A DNA stretch of 64,000 nt from Streptomyces sp. JJ66 (GCF_019303495.1 NZ_JAEVFI010000012.1:32894-96893), one strand, 5' to 3'. Positions 8,633-19,894 are shown, counted from the stretch's first letter. Notes: generated by a model not told the origin, from the sequence alone. Translations and numbers: made by a program.

Positions 8633-8989
8633 CTACGGGGTAACCGGGATCTCCGTGACGCGGACCCACTCGCCTTCCAGGCACGCGTACACCGAGCCGG
8701 AGGGCAGCCGCACGGAGTGGCCCTCGGGGGTCGGGCACGGGTCGTTCAGGTCGAGCCCGGTCGGGGCGGGCACGGGGTCGAAGCTGTGCGCGGTCAAGGT
8801 CACCGTCGGCGCACCTTCCCCGGCGGACTCCCCGTGCTCCGGCGCCTCGGGCGGGATCACCGGCTGACGTGTCGGCTCCGGTGCCGCCGTCTCCAGCGGG
8901 ATCGTCGCGCAGCCCGTGGCTGTCAGCGCGGTCACCGTCAGCAGGGCGGCGGCGGCCCGCCGGTGGCCGGTCACGCGCACCGCGTCCAC
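8633..8989 (-). CDS. Putative small lipoprotein
   Basis: A 118-residue exported protein. Its N-terminus is Arg-containing followed by a hydrophobic stretch AAAALLTVTALTATGC, a lipobox with the acylated Cys at about position 29. The mature part is Pro/Glu-rich and ends in a compact domain (PCPTPEGHSVRLPSGSVYAC) with two Cys that may form a disulfide. Three in-frame GTG codons (8989, 8980, 8974) are possible starts; the first is used here. It follows the 144-residue gene by 16 bases and is probably co-transcribed with it. Confidence 0.6.
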   Translation of the reverse strand: MDAVRVTGHRRAAAALLTVTALTATGCATIPLETAAPEPTRQPVIPPEAPEHGESAGEGAPTVTLTAHSFDPVPAPTGLDLNDPCPTPEGHSVRLPSGSVYACLEGEWVRVTEIPVTP

Positions 8990-9005
8990 GGCTGCCCCGG
9001 ACCGG

Positions 9006-9440
9006 TCAAGGCCACACCAGGCAGTACGCCTCGTGGCCTGCCTCGTGCAGGCGGTGGGAGAAGTCCTGCCACTCGTGCAGCAGGCGGTAGACGGCGAAGG
9101 CGTCGCGGGGGCCACTGCGGTCGGGGACGGTGGACCAGATGAAGGCGGCGGCGCCGACGGATTCCTCACCGACACCGCGCAGCGGGTCAACGACCGTCAT
9201 CGGCAGCTTGACCACCGCGTAGTCCGGGTGCAGGACGACCAGTTCGAGCGGGGGGACGCGGTGCAGGGGTATGCCCTCGATGCCGGTGAGGACCATCGCG
9301 GCCATCGTCTCCGGCTTGATCCGCGTGAACATGCCGTGGCCCAGTTCGTCGCCGCCCAGCTCCTCGGGCCGCATCGACAGGGGTACCCGGGCCGCCGTGG
9401 CGCCGTCCGGCGCGCCGAAGTACTTGTACGTCACCTCCAT
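9006..9440 (-). CDS. Conserved hypothetical protein upstream of hemL
   Basis: A 144-residue soluble protein starting at ATG 9438-9440. It has no recognisable catalytic motif; [21 protein letters not shown] and [27 protein letters not shown] are the most conserved-looking stretches. From memory of S. coelicolor a similar gene stands divergent to hemL. Function unknown. Confidence 0.6.
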   Translation of the reverse strand: MEVTYKYFGAPDGATAARVPLSMRPEELGGDELGHGMFTRIKPETMAAMVLTGIEGIPLHRVPPLELVVLHPDYAVVKLPMTVVDPLRGVGEESVGAAAFIWSTVPDRSGPRDAFAVYRLLHEWQDFSHRLHEAGHEAYCLVWP

Positions 9441-9672
9441 GCGGCCGCCACCCCTGCTGCCCTCGCTCTCCGCCGCCTCGCCGCGGTGCCGGCCGCGGGG
9501 AACGCGTTCCGGTTCGAGGTCCCCAGCGTCGCCAGGTCCGCCTCCGCGCTGCATGTCACCACCCGACTGTGCGCGGCCCCTCGCCGCGCTGACCCGATCA
9601 TCGTCTCAGAGACCTCCCCCACGTGCCGCCGGTGAAACGCCCGGCCGCACACGCGAGCGAAGCTCTGTCACC

Positions 9673-10992
9673 ATGGCTTGCGTGAGCTATCCGTACGAAG
9701 CCCCAGTATCGCAGTCCCTCTTCGACCGTGCGGCGGTTGTGACACCGGGGGGAGTGAACTCCCCGGTGCGCGCCTTCGGCGCCGTGGGGGGGACGCCCCG
9801 GTTCATGGCCTCCGGTTCCGGTCCGTACCTGACGGACGTGGACGGCCGCGAGTACGTCGATCTCGTCTGCTCCTGGGGCCCGATGATCCTCGGGCACCGG
9901 CACCCGGCGGTCATGGACGCCGTGCGGGAGGCCGCCGAGCGCGGCACGTCGTTCGGCACGCCGGGCGAGGGCGAGGTGGAGCTGGCGGAGGAGATCGTCG
10001 CCCGCGTCGCGCCGGTGGAGCAGGTGCGACTGGTGTCCTCGGGCACCGAGGCCACGATGTCCGCGATCCGGCTCGCCCGTGGCTTCACCGGCCGGGCGAA
10101 GGTGATCAAGTTCGCTGGCTGTTACCACGGTCACGTGGACGCGCTGCTGGCCGCCGCGGGTTCCGGCGTCGCCACCTTCGCGCTGCCCGACACCCCGGGC
10201 GTCACCGGCGCGCAGACCGGGGACACGCTGGTGCTGCCGTACAACGACCTGGAGGCGGTGCGGGCCGCGTTCGCCGCGCACCCGGACCAGATCGCCTGCG
10301 TCATCACCGAGGCGTCCCCGGGCAACATGGGTGTCGTCCCGCCGGGTGAGGGCTTCAACGCGGGGCTGGCGCGGCTGTGCCGGGACCACGGCGCGCTCTA
10401 CCTCTCCGACGAGGTGATGACCGGCTTCCGCGTCACCCGCTCCGGCTGGTTCGGCGTGGACGGCGTCACCCCGGACCTGATGACGTTCGGCAAGGTCATG
10501 GGCGGCGGCTTCCCGGCGGCGGCGTTCGGCGGCCGGGCGGACGTGATGGCCGCGCTCGCCCCGGCCGGGCCCGTCTACCAGGCGGGCACGCTGTCCGGAA
10601 ACCCGGTGGCCACCGCAGCGGGCGTCGCGCAGCTGCGGCAGCTGGACGACGCCGCCTACGCGCGGCTGGACGAGACGGCCGCCACCCTGCGCGGGCTGGT
10701 CACCGAGGCGCTGGCCACGGAGGGTGTCGCCCACCAGGTGCAGCGCGCGGGGAACATGTTCTCGGTGTTCTTCACCGACGAGCTGGTCACCGACTACGAC
10801 CGGGCCCGCACCCAGGACACCTTCCGCTACACCGCGTTCTTCCACGCGATGCTCGCCGCCGGGGTCTATCTGCCGCCGTCGGCGTTCGAGTCCTGGTTCG
10901 TCTCCACCGCGCACGACGAACAGGCCATCGCGCGCGTCGCCGACGCGCTGCCCGCCGCCGCCCGCGCCGCCGCCCAGGCGGTCGCGTCATGA
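9673..10992 (+). CDS. hemL: Glutamate-1-semialdehyde 2,1-aminomutase
   Basis: PLP enzyme of the C5 tetrapyrrole pathway that turns glutamate-1-semialdehyde into 5-aminolevulinate in the cytoplasm. The 439 residues match the family length. Readable signatures: [13 protein letters not shown] at the N-terminus, [45 protein letters not shown] and [19 protein letters not shown], where the Lys of TFGK is the PLP Schiff-base residue. The start is ATG 9673; GTG at 9682 is the alternative, and neither has a strong ribosome-binding site. The stop overlaps the next start as ATGA. Confidence 0.95.
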   Translation: MACVSYPYEAPVSQSLFDRAAVVTPGGVNSPVRAFGAVGGTPRFMASGSGPYLTDVDGREYVDLVCSWGPMILGHRHPAVMDAVREAAERGTSFGTPGEGEVELAEEIVARVAPVEQVRLVSSGTEATMSAIRLARGFTGRAKVIKFAGCYHGHVDALLAAAGSGVATFALPDTPGVTGAQTGDTLVLPYNDLEAVRAAFAAHPDQIACVITEASPGNMGVVPPGEGFNAGLARLCRDHGALYLSDEVMTGFRVTRSGWFGVDGVTPDLMTFGKVMGGGFPAAAFGGRADVMAALAPAGPVYQAGTLSGNPVATAAGVAQLRQLDDAAYARLDETAATLRGLVTEALATEGVAHQVQRAGNMFSVFFTDELVTDYDRARTQDTFRYTAFFHAMLAAGVYLPPSAFESWFVSTAHDEQAIARVADALPAAARAAAQAVAS

Positions 10993-11672
10993 GCCAGGCG
11001 AACCGGGACAAGACGGTCACCATCGTCCACCTGATGCGGCACGGCGAGGTGGAGAACCCCGAGGGCATCCTCTACGGCCGCCTGCCCGGCTACCACCTGT
11101 CCGAGCTGGGGCGGCAGATGGCCGACCGGGTCGCGGACACGCTCGCCGGGCACGACATCGCGCACGTCGCCGCCTCCCCGCTGGAGCGCGCGCAGGAGAC
11201 GGCGCAGCCGGTCGCCAAGGGGCACAGCCTGGACGTCGTCACCGACGAGCGGCTGATCGAGGCGGGCAACTCCTTCCAGGGCAAGACGTTCGGCGTCGGC
11301 GACGGCGCCCTGCGCCGCCCGGGGAACTGGCGCCACCTGCGCAACCCGTTCAAGCCGTCGTGGGGCGAGCCGTACATCGAGCAGGTGGTGCGGATGTCCG
11401 CCGCGCTGGACGCCGCGAAGGACGCGGCGCGCGGCCGGGAGGCCGTCTGCGTCAGCCACCAGCTGCCGATCTGGTCGGTGCGCAGCTTCGTCGAGCGGCG
11501 CCGCCTGTGGCACGACCCGCGCCAGCGCGAGTGCACGCTCGCCTCGCTGACCAGCTTCACCTACGTCGGCGACAGCATCGTCTCCGTCTCCTACAGCGAG
11601 CCCGCGCTGGACCTGGTGCCGCCGCACCTGCGGGCCGGGGCCGCCCGGCGGCGCCCGCCGCGCAAGGGGTGA
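10989..11672 (+). CDS. Histidine phosphatase family protein
   Basis: Phosphoglycerate-mutase-like phosphatase of 227 residues. The catalytic phospho-His motif [12 protein letters not shown] is near residue 15, the second His lies in CVSHQLPIW, and [12 protein letters not shown] carries the conserved Arg. Substrate unknown. It is translationally coupled to hemL (ATGA overlap) and precedes the cytochrome c maturation genes, as I remember for S. coelicolor. Confidence 0.85.
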   Translation: MSQANRDKTVTIVHLMRHGEVENPEGILYGRLPGYHLSELGRQMADRVADTLAGHDIAHVAASPLERAQETAQPVAKGHSLDVVTDERLIEAGNSFQGKTFGVGDGALRRPGNWRHLRNPFKPSWGEPYIEQVVRMSAALDAAKDAARGREAVCVSHQLPIWSVRSFVERRRLWHDPRQRECTLASLTSFTYVGDSIVSVSYSEPALDLVPPHLRAGAARRRPPRKG

Positions 11673-11698
11673 GGGAGAGCCGGTACGGGGGCGCCCTC

Positions 11699-11782
11699 GC
11701 GCGGGGTCCGGGTGCCCTCGGGGCGTCCGCGTGCGGGGTCCGGGTGTCCTCGGGGGCGTCCGCGTGCGGGGTGCCCGAGCCG
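11699..11782. repeat. GC-rich imperfect tandem repeat in intergenic gap
   Basis: Two and a half copies of a 30-33 bp unit beginning GCGxGCGGGGTCCGGGTG (11699-11728, 11729-11761, then a partial copy). It lies in the 257-base gap between the histidine phosphatase and the thioredoxin-like gene. No coding potential is evident; the downstream promoter probably lies after it. Confidence 0.6.
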
Positions 11783-11929
11783 GTACGGGTGCCCGGGCCG
11801 GTGCTGGCGCCCGTGCCCCGGCGGGGCGCAAGCTGTGGCGAACCGGGGGAAGACCGGCCTGAACAGGGCGGACGTTCGGGACAAGGGGGGCGCGAAAGAT
11901 CCCTCGGACGCGCATGCGAAACTTTTCAC

Positions 11930-12544
11930 ATGAGCATCCGCCGCGCCCCCCGGCGTCGCCCCTCCCGCCGCTCTGCCGCCCTGGTGGCCGCTGCCGCGAC
12001 CGGGGCGCTCATGCTGACCGCCTGCGGCTCCGGCACGGACGTCGCCTCCGGCAACAACACCCAGTTCGTCCAGGGCACCGGGCAGATCACCACCGTCCCG
12101 GAGAAGGAGCGGCCGCAGGCCCCCGACCTGGTGGGTGAGGACCTGGAGGGGGAGGAACTGCGGCTGTCGGACTTCCGTGGCGAGGCCGTCGTGCTGAACG
12201 TGTGGGGCTCGTGGTGCGCCCCCTGCCGCGCCGAGGCCCCGCACTTCGCCGAGGTGTCCGAGGAGACCGCCGGGAAGGGCGTGACGTTCCTCGGCATCAA
12301 CACCCGCGACCTCGACGTGGCCAATGCCCAGTCGTTCGACCGCAACTTCGACATCACCTACCCGAGCTTCTACGACCCCAGCGGCAAGCTCATCGCCCAG
12401 TTCCCCAAGGGCCAGCTCAACCCCAAGGGCATCCCCTCCACCCTGGTGATCGACGCCGAGGGCCGGATCGCCGTCCGCGCGCTGAAACCGCTGTCGGAGG
12501 ACGAGCTGCGGGAGATCGTCGAGCCCTTCCTCACGGAGAAGTGA
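11930..12544 (+). CDS. Thioredoxin-like lipoprotein (ResA/CcmG-type)
   Basis: Membrane-anchored extracytoplasmic thiol-disulfide oxidoreductase of 204 residues that would reduce apocytochrome c for haem attachment. Arg-rich n-region and hydrophobic stretch end in lipobox MLTAC. The thioredoxin fold carries VWGSWCAPCRAEAP (active-site CxxC with Ala-Pro between) and the cis-Pro loop in KGIPSTLVID. ATG 11930 is the only start that gives a complete signal peptide. First gene of the ccdA-resB-ccsA operon. Confidence 0.9.
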   Translation: MSIRRAPRRRPSRRSAALVAAAATGALMLTACGSGTDVASGNNTQFVQGTGQITTVPEKERPQAPDLVGEDLEGEELRLSDFRGEAVVLNVWGSWCAPCRAEAPHFAEVSEETAGKGVTFLGINTRDLDVANAQSFDRNFDITYPSFYDPSGKLIAQFPKGQLNPKGIPSTLVIDAEGRIAVRALKPLSEDELREIVEPFLTEK

Positions 12545-12557
12545 CGGCCGCCACGCC

Positions 12558-13358
12558 ATGTCCCCCACCCCGTCCCAGCTCCTCGCCGCCCCGCAGGCCC
12601 AACTCCTCGCCGCGCCCGACGTGACCAGCACCGTCGTCTCCGGAGCGCTGCTGCTCGCGGTGCCGATCGCGCTCTTCGCCGGACTGGTCTCCTTCTTCTC
12701 CCCGTGCGTGCTGCCGCTCGTCCCCGGCTACCTGTCCTACGTCACCGGCATCGGCGGCTCGGACCTGGCCGAGGCGCGGCGCGGGCGCATGCTCGGCGGC
12801 GCGCTGCTGTTCGTGCTCGGCTTCACCGCCGTCTTCGTCTCCACCGGCGCGCTGTTCGGCTACTTCGGCGCCACCCTCACCGAGTACCAGGAACCGATCA
12901 CCCGGGTGCTGGGTGCCCTCGTCATCGTGCTGGGGCTGTCCTTCATGGGCGCGCTGCCCTGGCTGCCGCAGCGCGAGTTCCGCATCCACCGCAAGCCGAC
13001 CGTCGGCCTGGTGGGCGCACCGGTGCTCGGCGTGCTGTTCGGTCTCGGCTGGACGCCGTGCTTCGGGCCGACGCTCGGGGCCGTCAACTCCCTGGCGTAC
13101 AACGAGGCCAGCGCGGGGCGCGGCGCGCTGCTCATGCTGGTGTTCTGCCTGGGCCTGGGCCTGCCGTTCATCGCCGCCGCGCTCGCCTTCCGCAAGGCGC
13201 TGGGCGCCTTCGACCGGGTCAAGCGGCACTACGTGTGGGTGATGCGGGTCGGCGGCGGCATGCTGGTGGCCGTCGGCGTGCTGCTGGTCACGGGGATCTG
13301 GAACGAGATCGTTTACGAGCTACAGGTGTGGTCGTCCGGCTTCACCGTGGGGATCTGA
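12558..13358 (+). CDS. ccdA: Cytochrome c biogenesis protein CcdA
   Basis: Six-helix membrane protein of 266 residues that carries electrons from cytoplasmic thioredoxin to the extracytoplasmic thioredoxin-like protein upstream. The two redox Cys are in SFFSPCVLPLVPGYLSYV and LGWTPCFGPTLGA, both typical for CcdA. Begins 14 bases after the lipoprotein gene and ends 3 bases before resB, so one operon. Confidence 0.92.
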   Translation: MSPTPSQLLAAPQAQLLAAPDVTSTVVSGALLLAVPIALFAGLVSFFSPCVLPLVPGYLSYVTGIGGSDLAEARRGRMLGGALLFVLGFTAVFVSTGALFGYFGATLTEYQEPITRVLGALVIVLGLSFMGALPWLPQREFRIHRKPTVGLVGAPVLGVLFGLGWTPCFGPTLGAVNSLAYNEASAGRGALLMLVFCLGLGLPFIAAALAFRKALGAFDRVKRHYVWVMRVGGGMLVAVGVLLVTGIWNEIVYELQVWSSGFTVGI

Positions 13359-13361
13359 GGC

Positions 13362-15283
<1,922 letters not shown>

Positions 15284-15287
<4 letters not shown>

Positions 15288-16387
15288 ACCTCGCCGCGGC
15301 GAACAACCAGGCCCTGGCCGACTTCAGCACCGTGCTGATCTACTCGGCCATGGCGGTCTACGTCCTCGCCTTCCTCGCTCACATCGCCGAGTGGGTCTTC
15401 GGCTCCCGCAGCAAGGTGGCCCAGACGGCGTCCGCGCTCAGCCCCGGCCGCCGCAGCGTCGTCGCGCCCGAGGTGCAGGCGGCCCGCGCGGCTGCGGCGG
15501 CCAAGGAGGAGGGGGGCGGCACCGCCGTGCTGGAGCGGCCCCGGGTCATCACCCGCTCCGGCAGCGCCCGTACCGCCCTCCCCGACGGCCCCGGCGCGGC
15601 GGCCGGGGACGCCCAGGGCGACCTCTACGGCACCGTCGCCTTCGCCCTCACCGTGCTGGCGTTCGTCATCCACGCCGCCGGTGTCGTCACCCGTGGCCTG
15701 TCGGTGCAGCGCGTGCCGTGGGCGAACATGTACGAGTTCTCCACCACGTTCTCCATGGCTGCCGTCGGTGCCTACCTGGGCTTCGTCGTGGCGAAGAAGA
15801 ACGTGCGCTGGATCGGCCTGCCGCTGGTCACCACCGTCCTGCTGGACCTGGGCCTGGCGACGACCGTCCTGTACACCGAGAGCGACCAGCTGCCGCCCGC
15901 GCTGGACTCCGCCTGGCTCGTCATCCACGTCGCCCTGGCCATCACCTGCGGCGCGCTGTTCTACCTCGGCGCCGTCGCCACCGTGCTCTACCTCTTCCGC
16001 GACCACTACGAGGTGAAGCTGGAGCGCGGCGGCCAGCCGGGCACGTTCGCCACCTCGGTGCTCGAACGCCTGCCGTCGGCGGCCTCGCTGGACAAGTTCG
16101 CCTACCGCGTCAACGCCGCCGTCTTCCCGTTCTGGACGTTCACCATCGTCGCCGGCGCGATCTGGGCCGAGGCGGCGTGGGGCCGGTACTGGGGCTGGGA
16201 CCCCAAGGAGGTGTGGTCCTTCATCACCTGGGCCGCCTACGCCTGCTACCTCCACGCCCGCGCCACCGTCGGCTGGAAGGGCCGCAAGGCCGCCTACCTC
16301 GCCCTCGCCGCCTTCGCCTGCTGGCTGTTCAACTACTACGGCGTCAACCTCTTCGTCACCGGCCTCCACAGCTACTCGGGCGTTTGA
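15284..16387 (+). CDS. ccsB: Cytochrome c biogenesis protein CcsA/ResC (haem handling)
   Basis: Partner of ResB in the System II haem lyase, 367 residues. The WWD-type haem-binding motif reads WGRYWGWDPKEVWSFITWAAYA near residue 305, with flanking His in LVIHVALA and VIHAAGVV helices. GTG at 15284 overlaps the resB stop as GTGA and is preceded by AGGAG. Last gene of the operon; the convergent higA stop lies 10 bases beyond. Confidence 0.93.
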
Positions 16388-16397
16388 CGGTTCGGCC

Positions 16398-16721
16398 TCA
16401 GGCAGCGTGCGGGGTGAAGGTGACGCGCGAGTCGCCCTCGTCGATCGCCAGGTTCAGGGTGCCGTCCAGGGCTTTGGCCAGCCGTCGCAGCAGCGGAAGG
16501 GTCGGCACGGTGTCACCCCCCTCCATCCGGGACACCTGAGGCTGCGTCATCCCGGCCCGTTCGGCCAGTTCAGCCTGGGACAGGCCGAGCTCGACGCGCC
16601 GGTCGTAGACCGCCTGCCCGAGGTCACCGGCCAGCCGCGCGTCCACGTATTCCTGGTCGTACTCCACCGTCTCACCCGCCAGCTGCCGGGCCCGGCGCGT
16701 CCTCCACGTGCTGTGGTTCAT
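16398..16721 (-). CDS. higA: HigA-type antitoxin, XRE helix-turn-helix
   Basis: A 107-residue DNA-binding antitoxin. The helix-turn-helix LSQAELAERAGMTQPQVSRMEGG sits at residues ~48-70, followed by PTLPLLRRLAKALDGTLNLAI typical of HigA-like proteins. It overlaps the toxin gene by one base (TGATG), placing antitoxin after toxin, as in higBA. It would neutralise the toxin and repress the shared promoter. Confidence 0.88.
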   Translation of the reverse strand: MNHSTWRTRRARQLAGETVEYDQEYVDARLAGDLGQAVYDRRVELGLSQAELAERAGMTQPQVSRMEGGDTVPTLPLLRRLAKALDGTLNLAIDEGDSRVTFTPHAA

Positions 16722-17089
16722 CAGCTCTCCTTGCGCCGCTCGTAGGTGTGCCGGGCGTGACCGTGCTCCGCCTCGCAGACCTTCTGGGCCTGGTGCGCAC
16801 GCTCGACTTCGGCTGTTTCACGCATCCTTGTCTTGCGGAAGACCGTCAGCAGAACGATTCGCTGCCCGGGAGCGAGCCAGTACGAGATGCGCACGGCTTC
16901 GCCGTCCAGCACGAAGCGCAGCTCACGAAGCTTGCCGCCCAAGTGCCGCGAGTACGGCTCACCGAGCGACGTCGGCTCCTCCAGCAGACGGTCCGTCTTG
17001 TCCTCGACCCGGCGGTAGAGGCGGAACGGAAGCAGCTCCAGCCAATCCCGTACCTCGGGTTCGATCTCGATCTCCCACCACACCGCCAT
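16721..17089 (-). CDS. higB: HigB/RelE-type toxin
   Basis: A 122-residue RelE-superfamily toxin, normally a ribosome-dependent mRNA endonuclease. The N-terminus WWEIEIEPEVRDWLELLP and the core LRELRFVLDGEAVRISYWLAPGQRIVLLTVFRKT match the HigB/DUF891-like group; the basic Arg/Lys after the last strand (FRKTRMRE) are the usual catalytic/RNA-binding residues. First gene of the two-gene operon. Confidence 0.88.
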   Translation of the reverse strand: MAVWWEIEIEPEVRDWLELLPFRLYRRVEDKTDRLLEEPTSLGEPYSRHLGGKLRELRFVLDGEAVRISYWLAPGQRIVLLTVFRKTRMRETAEVERAHQAQKVCEAEHGHARHTYERRKES

Positions 17090-17098
17090 GCAATCAAC

Positions 17099-17120
17099 GG
17101 TATATGCATCTGATGGTATA
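17099..17120. promoter_or_regulatory. Direct repeat in higBA promoter
   Basis: GGTATA occurs twice, at 17099-17104 and 17115-17120, 16 bases apart, in an AT-rich stretch just upstream of higB. On the minus strand this gives TATACC elements that could serve as -10 sequence and antitoxin operator. AT-rich sequence is rare elsewhere in the window. Confidence 0.45.
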
Positions 17121-17195
17121 ACGCAAGCTTGGCGGACTATGCCTCCCCTTGGCCACAGTCTGGAACCGCGACACGAAGTGCGGACCGTAGCGGTT

Positions 17196-17252
17196 GGGCT
17201 GCTGGCCGGAGCGGAGTCGGGTCAGCACGGGCTCGGGCTGGGCGCCCAGCCC
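17196..17252 (-). pseudogene. Remnant duplicate of the deacetylase 3' end
   Basis: About 57 bases that repeat the 3' coding end of the polysaccharide deacetylase gene (17566-17630): both carry GGGCTGCTGGCC, then TCAGCACGGGCTCGGGCTGG, then CCAGCC, on the same strand. The copy has no open frame of its own. It is separated from the intact gene by the coiled-coil gene and two hairpins, so it looks like debris of a tandem duplication or recombination. Confidence 0.5.
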
Positions 17253-17262
17253 GTATCAACGG

Positions 17263-17342
17263 GTACCGGCCCCCCGCGTGAAGGTGCGGGGCCGGTACGG
17301 TGGCGGTGAGGTCCGGGGCACCTGTTTTGCCCCGGACCTCAC
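17263..17342 (-). terminator. Two consecutive strong hairpins
   Basis: First stem: GTACCGGCCCC (17263-17273) with GGGGCCGGTAC (17288-17298). Second stem: GTGAGGTCCGGGGCA (17306-17320) with its exact complement (17328-17342), loop of 7. On the minus strand the second stem contains the stop of the coiled-coil gene and follows its last codons, so it is the operon terminator; the first may back it up or belong to the remnant duplicate. Confidence 0.7.
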
Positions 17343-17539
17343 CGCTCGCGGTGTTGCAGGAGAGCCTTGATCTCCGCGATCCCGGACTCCAGCCCGGCAA
17401 CAGTGGTCTTCAGCTCCCTGACGTCGCTCTTCAGCCCGCCAACGTCCTCGGAGAGCTTTTCCAGGATGCGAGTATGGCTGGCCAGAACCGCGCCGTGCGC
17501 GTGCTGCACCGCGACGATCTCATCCAGTTTCGTGTTCAT
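17339..17539 (-). CDS. Small coiled-coil protein coupled to deacetylase
   Basis: A 66-residue protein starting MNTKLDEIVAVQHAHGAVLA. Nearly the whole chain is heptad-like (LEKLSEDVGGLKSDVRELKT, then VAGLESGIAEIKALLQHRER), so an oligomerising coiled coil is expected. Similar small coiled-coil proteins occur in Streptomyces, some described as tail-fibre-like or helix-loop scaffolds, but the function here is not known. Its ATG overlaps the deacetylase stop as ATGA, and its stop is inside the terminator stem. Confidence 0.7.
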   Translation of the reverse strand: MNTKLDEIVAVQHAHGAVLASHTRILEKLSEDVGGLKSDVRELKTTVAGLESGIAEIKALLQHRER

Positions 17540-18762
17540 GCTAGGTAATTCTTCCACCCACCCGTGGGCTGCTGGCCTACGCCGAGGGCGCGGAGTTTGG
17601 TCAGCACGGGCTCGGGCTGGGCGTCCAGCCAGTCGCACAGCTGGCGGAAGGAGACCATGCGCACGTCGCGGTGTCCCGCCTCGGCGATGTGCTGGATGGT
17701 CTGCTCGACGGCGTCCATGTAGATGCCGCCGTTCCACTCCTCGAAGTGGTTGCCGATGAACAGCGGGGCCCGGTTCGTCTCGTACGCCCGCTGGAAGCCC
17801 TGGGTGAACGCCCCCACCGCTTCCTCCCGCCACCCGGGGCGGTCCGCGACGGGGCCCCGGGTGGTGTTCCCGGACTGGTTGGCGAGGAGGTTGTAGTCCA
17901 TCGACAACACCTCGAACGAGCGGCCGGGGAACGGTATGGACTGCAACGGCAGATCCCACACCCCCTGTTTCTTCGCGGGCCACACCTGAAGGCCCCCCGG
18001 CGAGCTGGCGTCGTACCGCCAGCCCAGCTCGGCGGCGGCTGGCAGCAGGTTTTCCTGTCCCAGCAGGCAGGGCGTGCGGGCGCCTATGAGCTCCGTGCCG
18101 TAGTCGAACGGCAGCGGCTCGACGTCGGTGAAGCCGGTGTTCGTCCGCCACCGCGTCACGAACGCCGACGCCTGCTCGATCTCCGAGCGCCACTGCCGGG
18201 GCGTCCAGTGCGCCACGGAGCCGCTGCCACCGCAGAAGTGGCCGTTGAAGTGCGTGCCGATCTCGTGGCCCTCCAGCCACGCCGCGCGCAGGTTCTCCAG
18301 CGTCAGCCGTATGTTGGCGTCCTTGAGGTACCCGATGTCCGACGCCCCGCGCGGGTTGCCCGGCGGCCGGTACAGGTTCCGCTTGCTCTCCGGCAGCAGA
18401 TACAGCCCGGACAGGAAGAACGTCATCGCCGCCCCGTGCTCGCGCGCGACCTTCCGGAACCGTGGGAACAGGCCGTTGCCGACTTCCCCGGCGCCGTCCC
18501 ACGAGAACACGACGAACTGCGGTGGCCGCTCCCCGGGCTCCAGCGGGCGCGGGGCGGGCGGCTGGTTCGGCTGCGGCCCGGTGTCGGCGGTGGACCCGTC
18601 CCCGAGCGGCGTCACGGCCGGGCTGGGACTCGGCTCCGGGGGCGTCGCCCCGTTCTTGCCGGGCGGCCCTTCGCCGTCTGCCTGCCGTGTGCAGCCGGTG
18701 GCCCCGAGTGCCGTCGCGGCGGCACCCCATGCGAGCAGCTTCCGGCGGCTGACCCCGTCCAT
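17536..18762 (-). CDS. Polysaccharide deacetylase family lipoprotein, Tat-exported
   Basis: A 408-residue exported NodB-fold protein, likely acting on cell-wall or extracellular polysaccharide. The start at 18762 is chosen for AAGGGGA upstream and gives the twin-arginine signal DGVSRRKLLAWGAAA followed by lipobox LGATGC. After a Pro-rich linker the catalytic part has FVVFSWDGAGE (first Asp), EIGTHFNGHFCGG (metal-binding HxxxH-like pair) and a late IGNHFEEWNGGIYMDA. This resembles the WalW-like actinobacterial group. Coupled to the coiled-coil gene downstream. Confidence 0.8.
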   Translation of the reverse strand: MDGVSRRKLLAWGAAATALGATGCTRQADGEGPPGKNGATPPEPSPSPAVTPLGDGSTADTGPQPNQPPAPRPLEPGERPPQFVVFSWDGAGEVGNGLFPRFRKVAREHGAAMTFFLSGLYLLPESKRNLYRPPGNPRGASDIGYLKDANIRLTLENLRAAWLEGHEIGTHFNGHFCGGSGSVAHWTPRQWRSEIEQASAFVTRWRTNTGFTDVEPLPFDYGTELIGARTPCLLGQENLLPAAAELGWRYDASSPGGLQVWPAKKQGVWDLPLQSIPFPGRSFEVLSMDYNLLANQSGNTTRGPVADRPGWREEAVGAFTQGFQRAYETNRAPLFIGNHFEEWNGGIYMDAVEQTIQHIAEAGHRDVRMVSFRQLCDWLDAQPEPVLTKLRALGVGQQPTGGWKNYLA

Positions 18763-18923
18763 GCGTTCCCCTTCGGCCGCGTGTCCGTGCACTGCGGAAG
18801 AGGTCTATCCCGGGGGACCCGGTTCCGGAAGCCCTTCGGGGAAAAGTGTCCCTTCGTGCTGACGGCCGGGGTATGACGCGTTCCCGGCAGGCTGCGCGGA
18901 GCAACGGGGCGCGGGCCGCCGCG

Positions 18924-19844
18924 TCAGCCGGGTTCGGACGGGGTGGCGTCCGGGGGCGGTGCGATGGTGTCGGGCACCAGCGTCCGCAGGAAGGCGGCAG
19001 CCGCCGGGGAGAGCCGATCAGGGCTCCACACCAGGCGTTCTTCGCGGACCGGGGCGTCCCGCAGCGCCAGAACCCGGACGCCGGCCAGCCGGGGGACGAA
19101 CGCGGCGGGCAGGGTGGCGACGCCCAGGCCGTTGCGGACGAGCGCGGCCAGCGTGTCCACCGAGGTCACCTCGCAGGCCACCTCCCGGCGCAGCCCCGCC
19201 CGGGTGAACGCCCCGTCGCTCTGGTCGCGGGCGGCGGTGCCGGTGGGAAAGTCAACGAACACCTCCTGCGCCAGCCGCCGCAGCCCCACGGGCGTGCCCG
19301 CCTCGACCCCGGCCAGTGGATGGTCCGGCGCGACGACGGCGACGTGCTCATCTCGCAGCAGCGTGCGACTGGCCACGCCCCTGGCCACGAACTCCGGTGG
19401 CACCCCGAGGAACGCCAGGTCCAGCGCGCCTTCGCGTACCTCTGTGGCCAGCACCTCGCTGCCCCAGGTCACCAGGCTCACCCGCACCTGCGGGTGCTCG
19501 GTGCGGTACACGCCCAGCAGGCTCGGAAGGTCCACGACGGTGACCGTGCTGATGGTGCCGATCGACAGGCGGCCCCGGATCTGCCCGAGGGCCGCCGCGA
19601 CCTCGGCGCGCGCCCGCTCCGCGGCCTCCAGCGCCTGCCGGGCGGCGGGCAACACCGCCTCCCCGGCCGCCGTCAGCCGCACGCGCCGACTGGTGCGCTC
19701 GAACAGTCGCGCTCCCAACTCCCGTTCCAGCTTGGCGATCTGGTGGCTCAGCGCGGACTGGACCACGTGACAGCGCTCGGCCGCCCGGGTGAACCCACCC
19801 GTCTCCGCGACCGCGACCACGTAGCGCAGCTGTTGCAACTCCAT
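18924..19844 (-). CDS. LysR family transcriptional regulator
   Basis: A 306-residue LTTR. N-terminal winged helix MELQQLRYVVAVAETGGFTRAAERCHVVQSALSHQIAKLE, then the linker and an effector domain with GxVxxxDLAFLG-like sequence (GALDLAFLGVPPE). ATG at 19842-19844 begins the canonical LTTR N-terminus; a longer frame would add 13 residues of no known function. Divergent from the MFS gene, with a palindrome between them, so it probably controls that transporter. Confidence 0.9.
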   Translation of the reverse strand: MELQQLRYVVAVAETGGFTRAAERCHVVQSALSHQIAKLERELGARLFERTSRRVRLTAAGEAVLPAARQALEAAERARAEVAAALGQIRGRLSIGTISTVTVVDLPSLLGVYRTEHPQVRVSLVTWGSEVLATEVREGALDLAFLGVPPEFVARGVASRTLLRDEHVAVVAPDHPLAGVEAGTPVGLRRLAQEVFVDFPTGTAARDQSDGAFTRAGLRREVACEVTSVDTLAALVRNGLGVATLPAAFVPRLAGVRVLALRDAPVREERLVWSPDRLSPAAAAFLRTLVPDTIAPPPDATPSEPG

Positions 19845-19849
19845 CCAGC

Positions 19850-19866
19850 GATCGTGAATCACGATC
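19850..19866. promoter_or_regulatory. LysR-type operator palindrome
   Basis: GATCGTGAATCACGATC is a perfect 17-bp palindrome (centre at 19858), six bases before the LysR start and 29 before the first MFS start. LTTRs bind T-N11-A dyads in such divergent regions, and ATCGTGAATCACGAT fits. Confidence 0.65.
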
Positions 19867-19894
19867 ATTGCGATGACAAGCATGTGTTGGACTC

